Source: JANSYL01 sp965229695 (GTDB lineage Bacteria > Pseudomonadota > Alphaproteobacteria > Rhodobacterales > Rhodobacteraceae). Taken from it: DNA of 64,000 nucleotides. Position 1 is the first letter of the stretch; every line of letters begins with the position of its first letter. A model generated the notes under the pieces. That model searched no databases and was not told the DNA's origin. It saw only the letters and a list, made by a program, of their open reading frames with translations. Positions 1-8,573 of this stretch are shown one piece after another. The DNA is taken from positions 3,100,001-3,164,000 of the forward strand of contig OZ245921.1 in the NCBI GenBank assembly GCA_965229695.1. Direction: 5' to 3'. The position numbers were made by a program, and so were the translations under genes.

Positions 1-1
1 C

Positions 2-571
2 GGCTTGCGCTTTGGCAGCCGGATCGAAGATCGAAGCCAGATCTCACTTCTCTTAGCTGATGGGGCCTATCACATCGTTCCGGCGCGTTTGGGGTTCCGG
101 GATGTGGAGCGCCACACTGAGGCGGTTATCATCCTGCCTGCGCGCGCCCCGATCAGGGCGGCGGAGCCCGGCGTGGCACCCGATCCATCCGTATGGCGCA
201 ATGCGCTGCTCGCCCAATTGCAGGCGGCCCCATTGGACCTGCAGGCGGTGCTGCTGCGCCATCAATCCAGTTACGGCAAAATCACGCAACTCGCGCCGGG
301 CGATATGGTGCCCTTTGCGCCGGTCGATCTGGAACACGTCACCCTGACCGATGCGGCGGGCGCGGTGATCCTGCGCGGGCGTTTGGGTCAGTTGGGCGGC
401 AAACGCGCGCTGAAAATCACGGGTGAGGTGGCCGCGGAGGCGGCTGAGGCCACTTCAGCCGAGATTGCGCCAACCCCCTCGGTTGAGTCCGCGGCATCGC
501 CGCCATCGGAATCGAGCGAGCCTGCCGTGGCGAACGACGCCGTTTCAAAGCTTGTGGACGCCAAAGCATAG
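2..571 (+). CDS. FliM/FliN-type flagellar motor switch protein, C-terminal part (5' truncated by window)
   Basis: The reading frame is open to the left edge, so only the last 189 residues are visible; a TTG at 5 lies in frame but is more likely internal. The visible middle part (about residues 85-140) has the SpoA/FliN fold pattern: a hydrophobic stretch, 'LAPGDMVPF', then a charged beta segment ending 'GRLGQLGGKRALKI'. In FliM and FliN this domain forms the switch C-ring that binds CheY-P and FliG. The last 45 residues are a low-complexity Ala/Glu/Ser/Pro tail. No other flagellar gene follows, so this is the end of a flagellar gene or operon on the left. FliM versus another SpoA protein cannot be settled without the N-terminus. 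Confidence 0.75.
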   Translation, partial: GLRFGSRIEDRSQISLLLADGAYHIVPARLGFRDVERHTEAVIILPARAPIRAAEPGVAPDPSVWRNALLAQLQAAPLDLQAVLLRHQSSYGKITQLAPGDMVPFAPVDLEHVTLTDAAGAVILRGRLGQLGGKRALKITGEVAAEAAEATSAEIAPTPSVESAASPPSESSEPAVANDAVSKLVDAKA

Positions 572-669
572 AAGCCGGACTTACCGACGTGGTCGGGCCA
601 TTGCAATCTCACACCGCGCCCGCCAAGTTGGCCCTTGATCAAAGCGGGCCAAGCGGGGAGGGATCGACC

Positions 670-1434
670 ATGACGGCAGCGGAGTTTTACCAGCGGGTCC
701 GGTCCGGCACGCTTTTGGCGGGCACGTTCATGAAAACGCCTGCGATTGATATCGTTGAGGTGCTGCACCTGGCAGGCCTGGATTTCGTTTGTTTTGACGC
801 CGAACACGCCCCGTTTGATCGCGCATCGATGAGCAGTTGTGCCGCCGTCGCCCGAGCCTTGGGTTTTCCATTCCTGATCCGCGTGCCCTCGGCCAGTGCC
901 GCTGATATCGGCTCGGCGTTGGATATGGGGGCAAATGGCATTGTTGTGCCCCATGTGACCGATGCGGCAACCGCCGCGCGCGTGGCCAAGGCCGCGCGGT
1001 TTGGCCATGGCGGGCGGGGTTATGCGGGCTCCACCCGCTGGGCGGGCTATGGCACCTCGGACATGCCCACGTTGTTTGAGCGCAGCCGCAATGAAACCTT
1101 GGTCATCGCCCAAATCGAAGACCCCGAAGGCGTTGATGCCTGTGAAGACATCGCCGCCACCGATGGGATTGACGCGCTTTTCCTAGGCCCGGCTGATCTG
1201 TCCGTTGCCTATGGCAAAACCGACCAGAAAAGCCCCGAGCTCAAGGCGGCCATGGCCCGCGTCGGCGCGGCGGCCAAGGCGCAGGGCAAGGCTTATATGA
1301 CCTTCGCGACTAATGCCGCAGCCTCGAAAGACTTGATGCCATACGGCTTCACAACCTTCTTCGTGGCTTCTGAACATGCCTGGATGTTGCAAGGCGCGCG
1401 CGCGTTGATGGCCGATATCAAAGACGCGCATTAA
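670..1434 (+). CDS. HpcH/HpaI family class II aldolase
   Basis: A 254-residue protein of the HpcH/HpaI aldolase family, which cleaves or condenses 4-hydroxy-2-oxo acids with a divalent metal. Family marks in order: 'DAEHAPFD' (active-site His, about residues 43-50), 'MGANGIVVPHV' (about 85-95), 'IAQIEDPEG' (metal-binding Glu, about 145) and 'LFLGPADLS' (metal-binding Asp, about 172). The length matches the usual 250-260. I chose the ATG at 670 because a good ribosome site (ggggaggg) lies 8 bases upstream; the frame stays open further upstream to 589 without a better start. The true substrate (2,4-dihydroxyhept-2-ene-dioate, 2-keto-3-deoxy-rhamnonate or other) cannot be told from sequence, and no pathway gene is adjacent. 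Confidence 0.88.
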   Translation: MTAAEFYQRVRSGTLLAGTFMKTPAIDIVEVLHLAGLDFVCFDAEHAPFDRASMSSCAAVARALGFPFLIRVPSASAADIGSALDMGANGIVVPHVTDAATAARVAKAARFGHGGRGYAGSTRWAGYGTSDMPTLFERSRNETLVIAQIEDPEGVDACEDIAATDGIDALFLGPADLSVAYGKTDQKSPELKAAMARVGAAAKAQGKAYMTFATNAAASKDLMPYGFTTFFVASEHAWMLQGARALMADIKDAH

Positions 1435-1646
1435 ACCGTCAGCCTCTTAGCGAAACGCCACAATCGCGCCACGGGCCGCCCATTTCCGCCCAAATTAGGC
1501 CCCCGAAACACCCCTGCTTTTCCCTGGAAATGCACAGGGACCGACGCCATTTCGGCGCGCTTGCCCCCCATATTCGGGCTGTCGCCAAGAGGTCCTGGCG
1601 GCAAACGAGCAGAAAAGAGACCGCCTCTAAGAAAGGAGGCCCCCGA

Positions 1647-2261
1647 ATGAAACGTTTTTTGAAGACCCCGTTCTTCCTTGTCGCCGCCGCTTTGGCTTTG
1701 TCGGCTTGCGCCTCGCCCGGTGCCGTGTCGCGGAACGCCCCGTTCGATCAAGCGCCGATCATGGATTTCTCGACCCAGGATTGGGGTGTGGTCCAATTGG
1801 TGATCGATGTGCCGCGCGATCTGAGCGTGTCCGAGGCCAATGGTCTGAAGCCACGCGCCGATATCGTGTGGCGTGAAGATCCCGCTGGTGACCGTCATGC
1901 CCAGGTCGAAGCCATCTTCCAAGAGGCTTTGGCGCCGGTTCTGACGCCCGAAACCGGGTCGATCCCTGTGATCGTCCGCATCGAGGTGACGAAGTTCCAC
2001 GCCGTGACCGAACGCGCCCGCTACACCATCGGTGGTGAGCATGAGATCGAGTTCATGCTGACGGTGTTCGATGCCGAAAGCGGCATGTCGATCAGCGGGC
2101 CGCGCCCGGTCGATCTGACCTTCCGCGCCCATGGCGGCCAGGCCGCGATCGACGCCGAGGCGCAGGGGATTACGCAGCGCGTACGGATCACCGAACGTCT
2201 GGTGAATTGGGCCGCGTCCGAGTTCCCGGCACCGCCTGCAACCTTGCTGGCGCTTAACTAA
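1647..2261 (+). CDS. Uncharacterised lipoprotein
   Basis: A 204-residue secreted lipoprotein. The N-terminus has two Lys/Arg, a hydrophobic run and the lipobox 'LSAC' with Cys at about residue 21, so it should be lipidated and anchored in the envelope. The start at 1647 is fixed by an excellent ribosome site (aaaggaggc, 1632-1640) and by the signal peptide beginning there. The mature part is mixed alpha/beta and ends with a helix; it mentions no catalytic motif I recognise. Similar lipoproteins of this length occur in roseobacters as uncharacterised families. It stands alone, 37 bases before the methyltransferase gene, and could be cotranscribed with it. Confidence 0.8.
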   Translation: MKRFLKTPFFLVAAALALSACASPGAVSRNAPFDQAPIMDFSTQDWGVVQLVIDVPRDLSVSEANGLKPRADIVWREDPAGDRHAQVEAIFQEALAPVLTPETGSIPVIVRIEVTKFHAVTERARYTIGGEHEIEFMLTVFDAESGMSISGPRPVDLTFRAHGGQAAIDAEAQGITQRVRITERLVNWAASEFPAPPATLLALN

Positions 2262-2298
2262 CCTTCCAACCGCAGGCCCTGGGGGGTAGAGGAGGCGC

Positions 2299-3507
2299 AT
2301 GACTGCGCCTCCTTCCGCTTATCCGACCCTTCGACTGAAACCCAAGGCTGATGCAAAGCGCATTCGGTTTGGGCATCCCTGGGCCTGGGCCGATGATTTG
2401 GTCTTGGATCGTCGGGCGCGTAAGATCGCGCCGGGTGCTTTGGCTGTGTTGGAGGATGCGAACCGCGCGCCTCTGGGGTTGGGCGTGGCTACGACAGGCA
2501 GCCGCATTGGTCTGCGGCTTCTGGATCGTGACCCGAGCGCGGTGATTGATGCCGCGTGGTTCGAGGCGCGCATGGCCGCCGCGCTGGCCCTACGCGCGCA
2601 GATTTACGACCAGCCCTATTACCGTTTGATCCATGCCGAAGGGGACGGTCTGCCCGGCCTGATTGTAGACCGGTTTGGTGACACCCTGGTGCTGCAACCC
2701 AACGCGATTTGGTTGGAGGAGCGGTTGGAGCTGGCGGTGGGCGTGCTGCAAAGCCTGACGGGCTGCACCACGCTGATCAAAAATGGCAGCGGTCGCGCGC
2801 GCCTGGCCGAAGGGTTGCCCGAAGAGGTGACGACCTTAGCTGGCACAGCTCCGAAGGCCCCGATCCCGGTGCCGATGAACGGCGCAACCTATATGGCCGA
2901 TGTGATGGGCGGGCAGAAAACCGGGCTGTTCTTCGATCAGCGCCCGAACCATGCCTTTGCTGCCGGTCTGGCCCAAGACAAATCGGTCCTGGATGTGTTT
3001 TCCCATGTCGGCGGTTTCGCCCTGGCCTGTCTGGCGCAGGGAGCAACCCGGGCATTGTCGGTCGATGCGTCCGATGCCGCCTTGGCGCTGGCCAAACATG
3101 GGGCCGGGGCGATGGAATGTGCCGACCGGTTTGAAACGCGCCAGGGCGATGCCTTCGCCACGCTAGAGGCGTTGGCGGTGGAGCAAGAGCGCTTTGATAT
3201 CGTCATCGCCGATCCGCCCGCCTTCGCGCCGTCGAAACAGGCATTGGCCCAGGGGTTGCGTGCCTATGAGCGGGTCGCGCGGCTGGCGGCGGATTGTGTT
3301 GCACCGGGTGGCACGCTGATCCTGTGTTCATGCTCGCACGCGGCGGATTTGTCCAAATTTCGCGCGGCTTGCCTGCGGGGGATCGGGCGCGCGGGGCGCG
3401 AGCCGCGGCTGATCTATACTGGCTTTGCCGGGCCCGACCATCCGCAGCACCCGGCGTTGACCGAAACCGGGTATCTTAAGGCTCTGGCCTTCCGCCTTTT
3501 GCCATGA
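2299..3507 (+). CDS. Class I SAM-dependent rRNA methyltransferase, RlmI-like
   Basis: A 402-residue protein with an N-terminal PUA-like RNA-binding region ('RIRFGHPWAWADD', about residues 21-33) and a C-terminal Rossmann methyltransferase. SAM motif I is 'DVFSHVGGFALACL' near residue 231, 'IVIADPPAFAPSK' near 300 and the catalytic-type cysteines 'LCSCSH' near 343. This arrangement is that of RlmI, which makes m5C1962 in 23S rRNA, and of the wider YccW/RlmI group. The stop overlaps the next ATG by four bases (ATGA), so it is translationally coupled to the PIN gene. The exact modified base is inferred from family only. Confidence 0.88.
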   Translation: MTAPPSAYPTLRLKPKADAKRIRFGHPWAWADDLVLDRRARKIAPGALAVLEDANRAPLGLGVATTGSRIGLRLLDRDPSAVIDAAWFEARMAAALALRAQIYDQPYYRLIHAEGDGLPGLIVDRFGDTLVLQPNAIWLEERLELAVGVLQSLTGCTTLIKNGSGRARLAEGLPEEVTTLAGTAPKAPIPVPMNGATYMADVMGGQKTGLFFDQRPNHAFAAGLAQDKSVLDVFSHVGGFALACLAQGATRALSVDASDAALALAKHGAGAMECADRFETRQGDAFATLEALAVEQERFDIVIADPPAFAPSKQALAQGLRAYERVARLAADCVAPGGTLILCSCSHAADLSKFRAACLRGIGRAGREPRLIYTGFAGPDHPQHPALTETGYLKALAFRLLP

Positions 3508-4049
3508 AGGCGGTTCTGGATGCCTGTGTGCTTTATCCGACGGTCCTGCGCCAGATTCTGATCGGCGCGGCCGAGGCGGGATGGATCACCCCCATCTGGT
3601 CGTCCCGTTTGATGGAGGAATGGGCCCGGACCGCCGCCCGCCAGGGTGGGACAGGGGAGGAGGTGGTCGCGCGGGGTGAGATTGCGCTGCTTTCCGCCCG
3701 GTTTCCGGGTGCGATGACCAAGGCCGACCCGGCGCAGGAAGCCGCGCTTTGGCTGCCGGATCCAGGCGACATCCACGTGCTGGCCACCGCGATCACAGCA
3801 GACGCCGAAGCGATTATCACGCTAAACCTCAAAGACTTTCCGCGCCGGGAACTTGCCGCGTTCGACATGACCGCTCAGCACCCCGACGCGCTCTTATTCG
3901 ATCTTTGGCAGGCCCATCCCGTTGCCCTGGCCGAGATCGCGGGCCGAGCCCATGCGGCGGCCCAGCAAGCAGCAGGGCAGGTGCTGTCCCAACGGGCACT
4001 TTTGAAACGCGCGCGTCTGCCGCGATTGGCCAAGGCGTTGGCGGGATAG
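3504..4049 (+). CDS. PIN domain protein (RSP_2648-like)
   Basis: A 181-residue PIN-fold protein. PIN domains are Mg-dependent ribonucleases with clustered acidic residues: here 'MKAVLDACVLYP' at the N-terminus (Asp6), 'SSRLMEEWAR' near residue 33, and 'DPGDIHVLATAI' followed by 'ADAEAIITLNLKDF' near 90-110. The C-terminal third is helical and longer than in VapC toxins. No antitoxin-sized gene is present; instead the start overlaps the rRNA methyltransferase stop (ATGA). It resembles a family known from Rhodobacter sphaeroides rather than a classic toxin-antitoxin pair. A role in RNA processing together with the methyltransferase is only an inference from the coupling. Confidence 0.82.
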   Translation: MKAVLDACVLYPTVLRQILIGAAEAGWITPIWSSRLMEEWARTAARQGGTGEEVVARGEIALLSARFPGAMTKADPAQEAALWLPDPGDIHVLATAITADAEAIITLNLKDFPRRELAAFDMTAQHPDALLFDLWQAHPVALAEIAGRAHAAAQQAAGQVLSQRALLKRARLPRLAKALAG

Positions 4050-4055
4050 CCTGCG

Positions 4056-4754
4056 CTAGTTCTCGGGCAGCTCCCGCGCCCAGCGTGCCTCCAGCGCTTC
4101 GATGGCGGCGATGCGCTCGGCGGTTTTAGGATGGCTCATCAACCAGGCGGGCATGCCGTTGCCGCCCAGCCCGCTCAGCTTTTCTAGCTTGGCGAACAGC
4201 GATTTTTGCGGCCCGGTCCCGATCCCCGCTTTGGTTAAAAGGGCCGAGGCATAGGCATCCGCCTCATACTCGTCTTGGCGGCTGAGCCGCGCGGCCAAGA
4301 GCGTGGTCAGCAGGTTGGCAATCCAAACGCCGACGCCAGGAATGATGCGCCCCAAAACCGTGGCCAGAACCACGCGAATGGCGTTCTGACCTGAAAAATC
4401 GATCATGCGCCGCCGTGTGTGACCCAAGGCCACATGGCCCAATTCATGGGCGATCACGCTGGCGATCTCTTGATCCGTGACCTCACCCAAACGGTATTTG
4501 TTGTAAAATCCACGGGTCAGAAAAATCCGCCCATCTGGCGCGGCCAAACCGTTCACCACATCGATTTCATAAAGGTTCACACGAATGCGTTCGATGCCCA
4601 GCGCCTGCGCCATGCGGTCGGTCAGCGCTTTAAGGCGGCCATCGACCAATTCGGTCGAACGCTCATCCAACTCGCGCCGCGTGCGCCAAGCGGAAAACTG
4701 ATACATCGCAAGGGCGTAAAGTACCGCCAGCAGGATCGGGGTGAACTTCAACAT
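4056..4754 (-). CDS. M48 family zinc metalloprotease
   Basis: A 232-residue membrane-linked peptidase. The zinc motif HExxH is in 'VIAHELGHVALGH' (about residues 104-116), and the third ligand Glu is in 'SRQDEYEADAYA' (about 165). A hydrophobic N-terminal segment (residues 1-20) and a second hydrophobic stretch after the active site ('VLATVLGRIIPGVGVWIA') fit the HtpX/Ste24-like M48 group that degrades or trims proteins at the membrane. It is shorter than HtpX (about 290) and has no TPR domain as BepA has. It is convergent with the PIN gene, with only six bases between the two stops. Confidence 0.88.
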   Translation of the reverse strand: MLKFTPILLAVLYALAMYQFSAWRTRRELDERSTELVDGRLKALTDRMAQALGIERIRVNLYEIDVVNGLAAPDGRIFLTRGFYNKYRLGEVTDQEIASVIAHELGHVALGHTRRRMIDFSGQNAIRVVLATVLGRIIPGVGVWIANLLTTLLAARLSRQDEYEADAYASALLTKAGIGTGPQKSLFAKLEKLSGLGGNGMPAWLMSHPKTAERIAAIEALEARWARELPEN

Positions 4755-4864
4755 AGCTTCGATATGGGGCCAAGACCGGGATGCGACAATGCTAAATCGC
4801 GCGTCTTTGAGGCTGCGGGTGTAGGGATATGCGCAATCTCAGATCGATCCGGAGCCGAGGGACC

Positions 4865-5233
4865 ATGGACACGTTTATCTTCTTTGCTGCCGCCGCGCTC
4901 TGCGCTGTTTGGATGGCGGTGCATCTTTTTGTTGGTGGCCCACAAGTGGCCGGACCACTCCGGGCCGAGCGCGGGTTGTCGGAGGTGGCGCGTGAAACGG
5001 CCTATCTCTGCTGGCATTTTGTCTCTGTCACGCTTGGTGTGATGGCGCTGTTTTTTCTTTTGGCGGCATTTGGAAATGCCGGAATGGCCTTGGCCGGAAC
5101 CTTGTTGTCAGGTGGGTTTCTGGGGGTCGGCGTGCTGCTGCCCCTGCTGATCCGCAAGAGCTATGGGTTGCTGCCGCAGGGTTGGCTTTTTTTGCCGGTT
5201 GTGGCGCTTGGGACCTGGGGGATGAGCCTTTAG
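4865..5233 (+). CDS. Small integral membrane protein
   Basis: A 122-residue protein with four predicted membrane segments: about residues 3-20, 45-62, 70-90 and 97-118. I recognise no catalytic motif. The ATG at 4865 is preferred over an in-frame ATG at 4829 because the membrane segment starts immediately after it and a purine-rich ribosome site (ccgaggg) lies just upstream. Its stop codon overlaps the stop of the convergent P450 gene. The function is unknown; similar four-helix proteins are common near housekeeping genes in this order. Confidence 0.7.
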   Translation: MDTFIFFAAAALCAVWMAVHLFVGGPQVAGPLRAERGLSEVARETAYLCWHFVSVTLGVMALFFLLAAFGNAGMALAGTLLSGGFLGVGVLLPLLIRKSYGLLPQGWLFLPVVALGTWGMSL

Positions 5234-6393
5234 GGTGCCCAGCGCACCGGAACGGATAGCGGGCCGCGAAAGGCCCAGCCGCCAAAGGGCGCGTCGCCGT
5301 CCAACTGCAAATTCGGCAGACGATCAAATAGCATCGGCAACGCGACCCCTGCGATCAACGCTTTGGAAGCCGCGGCCCCGGCACAGAAATGCGGGCCCGC
5401 GCCAAAGGGGATCGCGGCGCTGGTATCGCGCCAGGGGTCGAACTGGTCGGGCTGGGCAAAGGCATCATCATCCCGATTGGCCGAGCCGAACATCAGAAAC
5501 ACCCGTTCTCCCTTGGTGAAGCGGATGCCACCCACCTCATCATCACGGGCCACTTCGCGCGGCGACATGCCGATAGGGCTGATCCAGCGGGCATATTCGG
5601 CAAAGATCGCGTCCCAATCCAAATCGCCCGCTTGCACAGCCTTAAGGGTCTTGGGGTGCGTCAGCACGGCCCAGGCGGCGCCCGCAATGGCATCGCGCGG
5701 TTCGTTCTGACCGCCGGAAATGATCAGCTTGGTATTCGCCCGCAACCGATCCAGGCCCAACCCGGCCTGATCCATGACGCTGAGCCCCGACATATTCGGT
5801 GTTTTGCGCAAGACCGGAAGCATTGCATCGATATGCGCATCGATCGAGGTGGTGCAGTCATGGCAATGCGCCTCGACCTTTGGATCGCCTGCGTAATTGG
5901 CGCAACCGTCGATCATGCCTTGGCTGACCCGATCCATTTCCGGCGCGTCCATATTGGTCAGCCCGGTGATCAGCTTTAGCGCCTCGGCGCTGACCGGCAT
6001 CGCATAATCGGCCACCAGATCGGCCTGCCCAAGCGGGGCGAAGGCCTCCAAGATCGCCTCGGTTTTTTCGCGGAAGAGCGGCAGCCATACCTCGCGCACC
6101 GTGCGCGGGCTAAGCGCGGGGAACAGCGCTTTGCGCTCGCTCAGATGCGCCTCACCATCGCGGCGCATCAGGTTTTCGCCCATCAGCTTGGTCATCAACC
6201 CGTCGGGTTGGCGCGAGGAAAACACTTCGATCCGCTTTTCTTCCCGATGGATATCGGCGCGCTTTGTCAGCAGGATCGCCCCGCCCAATTGCGGCACACG
6301 GGCAATCGGCACCTCGGCCCGCATCCGCGCGAGGGCGGGGTAGGGGTCTTGCCAAAACGCCTGTGGGTCGATGTCGAAAACGGGTGGCTCCAT
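5230..6393 (-). CDS. Cytochrome P450 with atypical I-helix
   Basis: A 387-residue soluble class I-type bacterial P450. The heme loop is 'FGAGPHFCAGAA' (Cys ligand near residue 343) and the ExxR of the K-helix is 'EYAR' near 264. The I-helix, where most P450s carry A/G-G-x-D/E-T, reads 'ISGGQNEPRDAIAG' (about 225-238), so the conserved Asp/Glu-Thr pair for proton delivery is replaced by Asn-Glu. No ferredoxin or reductase gene is adjacent. It starts 35 bases after the DedA gene ends, so the two may be one transcript. The substrate is unknown. Confidence 0.9.
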   Translation of the reverse strand: MEPPVFDIDPQAFWQDPYPALARMRAEVPIARVPQLGGAILLTKRADIHREEKRIEVFSSRQPDGLMTKLMGENLMRRDGEAHLSERKALFPALSPRTVREVWLPLFREKTEAILEAFAPLGQADLVADYAMPVSAEALKLITGLTNMDAPEMDRVSQGMIDGCANYAGDPKVEAHCHDCTTSIDAHIDAMLPVLRKTPNMSGLSVMDQAGLGLDRLRANTKLIISGGQNEPRDAIAGAAWAVLTHPKTLKAVQAGDLDWDAIFAEYARWISPIGMSPREVARDDEVGGIRFTKGERVFLMFGSANRDDDAFAQPDQFDPWRDTSAAIPFGAGPHFCAGAAASKALIAGVALPMLFDRLPNLQLDGDAPFGGWAFRGPLSVPVRWAP

Positions 6394-6427
6394 AAGGGTC
6401 TATCTGGCCGCAGGCCGCGCCGTGCTG

Positions 6428-7033
6428 TCAATCGCCTTGCGCCGGTTGGCTCCGCAAGCGTCGAACCAAAAGCGCCCCAAGCACCGCGGTGATCAGCCCA
6501 GCGACCAGGAAGCCCGAGGTGTTGCCGAGCAGTTCGGCCAACGCCTCGATCCGGTCCCCGAACAGATAACCAAGCGACAGGTAGCCGGTGACCCAAATTG
6601 CTTCCCCCGCCATGTCCCAAAGGGAAAAGCGCACCCAACCAAGCCCGGCGGCCCCGGCGACGAAATTCACCCATGGTCCAAGCGGCGCGAACAGCCAGGT
6701 GGAAAAGAACACACCAAGCCCGCCATGGCGGTCGACAAAGGCGCGGGCTTTCTCAAGCATCTTCGCTCGGGTCGGGCTGCGCGCCAGCCGCGGCAACACA
6801 TGCGCCCCGCCGCCGCGCCCGATCCAATACCCGGTTTGATCCCCCGCGACCGCCGCGCCCCAGGCCGAAGCCCAAACCAGCGCCGCCTGTAAATCGCCAG
6901 CGGCAACAAACCCACCTGCGGCCAGCATCACCAGGGCCGTGGGGATCGGGATCAGAAGGCAGGAGAGATAGGCGCAAATGCCAACGATCAACGCCCCATA
7001 TTGCGCGACCAGGGCAAGGGCGGTGTCAATCAT
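6428..7033 (-). CDS. DedA family membrane protein
   Basis: A 201-residue membrane protein of the DedA/VTT family, which includes polyprenyl-phosphate and phospholipid flippases. The family pattern is clear: an amphipathic entry 'LIPIPTALVMLAAGGFVAAG' (about 27-46), the 'GDQTGYWIGR' segment (about 63-72), 'FFSTWLFAPLGPWVNFVAG' (about 108-126) and a last transmembrane helix near the C-terminus. Its start overlaps the stop of the preceding gene (ATGA), so it belongs to the minus-strand run that begins with the MoxR gene. Possible role: lipid carrier recycling or membrane potential homeostasis. Confidence 0.87.
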   Translation of the reverse strand: MIDTALALVAQYGALIVGICAYLSCLLIPIPTALVMLAAGGFVAAGDLQAALVWASAWGAAVAGDQTGYWIGRGGGAHVLPRLARSPTRAKMLEKARAFVDRHGGLGVFFSTWLFAPLGPWVNFVAGAAGLGWVRFSLWDMAGEAIWVTGYLSLGYLFGDRIEALAELLGNTSGFLVAGLITAVLGALLVRRLRSQPAQGD

Positions 7034-7380
7034 TCCTGACCTGCGCGGTGGGTTGTGATGGCCGCCTCGATCATCGTCGTCAGGGTGGCCAGGTCGATGC
7101 CGCGCTCGGCCGCAATCTCTTCCAGGCGGGGCACGCGGCCTTCGGGCCGTTCAAGTGCCAGCGCCTCGATCACAACCTCGGGCGGCACGCGCCAGGACAT
7201 GGCGACATAGCGCGGGGTCATCCAGCCTTCGATGGCCTGATCCGTGTGGCGCGGGTCGGCCCAATAAATTGCGCCCATGATCATCCGCACGCCGAAGAAA
7301 AGCGTCAGCGCCAAGGCCAGGGTAAAGCCCGTCATCAACCATGGCGCGCGCGCAAAAGCCGCCCGCAAGCGCCGGATCAC
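7030..7380 (-). CDS. Small single-pass membrane protein in VWA operon
   Basis: A 116-residue protein with one N-terminal membrane helix ('WLMTGFTLALALTLFFGVRM', about residues 13-32) and a soluble helical C-terminus containing 'VPPEVVIEALALERPEG'. The GTG at 7380 overlaps the stop of the VWA gene as GTGA, and the stop overlaps the DedA start as ATGA; both overlaps fix the ends and show coupled translation. An upstream in-frame ATG at 7527 lies deep inside the VWA gene and is rejected. The function is unknown; its position suggests it works with the VWA and MoxR proteins or with DedA. Confidence 0.78.
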   Translation of the reverse strand: MIRRLRAAFARAPWLMTGFTLALALTLFFGVRMIMGAIYWADPRHTDQAIEGWMTPRYVAMSWRVPPEVVIEALALERPEGRVPRLEEIAAERGIDLATLTTMIEAAITTHRAGQE

Positions 7381-8561
7381 CGCCCCAACTCGCGCATTCC
7401 GCGGTCGATGCCTTCCAGGGTCATCGGCACCATGCGCCCTTCGAATATCTCGGAAATCATCTGGGTCGATTGCGTATAGCGCCAGTAGCGTTCGGGGCTG
7501 GGGTTGATCCAGACATGTTCGGGCCATTGTGTGCGGGCGCGTTGCAGCCAGACCGAGCCTGCTTCTTCATTCCAATGCTCATTGGCCCCGCCGGGCACCG
7601 CTACTTCATACGGGCTCATCGCGGCGTCACCGACAAAGATGCATTTGTAATCCGAGCCATAGGTGTTCATCACCTCAAAGGTCGGGATCTGCTCGGTCCA
7701 GCGGCGGCGGTTGTCGCGCCAGACAGCCTCGTACAAGCAATTGTGGAAATAGTAGTATTCCAGATGCTTGAACTCGGCCTTGGCCGCCGAAAACAGCTCC
7801 TCCACCACTTTTACATGGTCATCCATCGAGCCGCCGACATCGAGAAACAGGATCACCTTGACCGCATTGCGCCGCTCGGGGCGGGTTTTGACATCAAGGT
7901 AGCCATGCTCGGCGGTGGCGCGGATGGTGCCATCCAGATCCAGCTCTTCCGCCGCGCCATCGCGCGCCCATTGGCGCAGGCGTTTCAGGGCCACTTTGAT
8001 GTTGCGGGTGCCAAGCTCGACATCACCGTCAAGATTGCGAAAGGCACGTTTGTCCCAGACCTTGGCCGCACGGCGGTGGCGAGAGCTGTCTTGGCCGATC
8101 CGCACGCCTTCGGGGTTATAGCCATAAGCGCCAAAGGGCGAAGTGCCCGCCGTGCCGACCCATTTATTGCCGCCTTGGTGGCGCCCCTGCTGTTCTTTCA
8201 GCCGTTCGCGCAGGGTGTCCATCAGCTTGTCAAAGCCGCCGAGCGCTTCGATTTCGGCGCGCTCTTCTTCGCTCAGATGTTTTTCCGCCAGCTTTTCCAA
8301 CCATTCTTGGGGAATTTCGGTGGCTTCAAGCACGTCTTGGGGCGTGATTTCCTCTAACCCGCCAAAGGTATGGGCAAAGGCTTGGTCGAACCGGTCCAGA
8401 TGCCGTTCGTCTTTGACCATCGCGGTGCGGGCCAAATAGTAGAACCCGTCGATGTCATAGGTCACAAGCCCGGCGGACACACCTTCGAGAAAGCCCAAAT
8501 ACTCCCTCAGGCTGACGGGGATGCGGGCGCGGCGCAGGGTTTCGAAAAATGGTAGAAACAT
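7377..8561 (-). CDS. VWA domain protein, CoxE-like
   Basis: A 394-residue protein with a C-terminal von Willebrand A domain. The MIDAS metal site is 'LFLDVGGSMDD' (DxGxS, about residues 235-245). The N-terminal part ('RIPVSLREYLGFLEG') is typical of the CoxE-like VWA proteins that work with MoxR AAA+ ATPases to insert metals or remodel partner enzymes. A MoxR ATPase lies upstream on the same strand at 10768-11607, with three genes between. The order MoxR-GNAT-DUF2927-small membrane protein-VWA suggests one functional set. The client protein is not known. Confidence 0.88.
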   Translation of the reverse strand: MFLPFFETLRRARIPVSLREYLGFLEGVSAGLVTYDIDGFYYLARTAMVKDERHLDRFDQAFAHTFGGLEEITPQDVLEATEIPQEWLEKLAEKHLSEEERAEIEALGGFDKLMDTLRERLKEQQGRHQGGNKWVGTAGTSPFGAYGYNPEGVRIGQDSSRHRRAAKVWDKRAFRNLDGDVELGTRNIKVALKRLRQWARDGAAEELDLDGTIRATAEHGYLDVKTRPERRNAVKVILFLDVGGSMDDHVKVVEELFSAAKAEFKHLEYYYFHNCLYEAVWRDNRRRWTEQIPTFEVMNTYGSDYKCIFVGDAAMSPYEVAVPGGANEHWNEEAGSVWLQRARTQWPEHVWINPSPERYWRYTQSTQMISEIFEGRMVPMTLEGIDRGMRELGR

Positions 8562-8573
8562 CGGCTTAGCGTG

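Noticed and set aside
388..1113. Minus-strand frame across the aldolase start
   Set aside because: No family pattern; it is the mirror of the aldolase frame, which has all active-site motifs.
3504..4049. PIN protein as the toxin of a classic toxin-antitoxin pair
   Set aside because: No small antitoxin gene is adjacent; its partner is an rRNA methyltransferase and the protein is longer than VapC.
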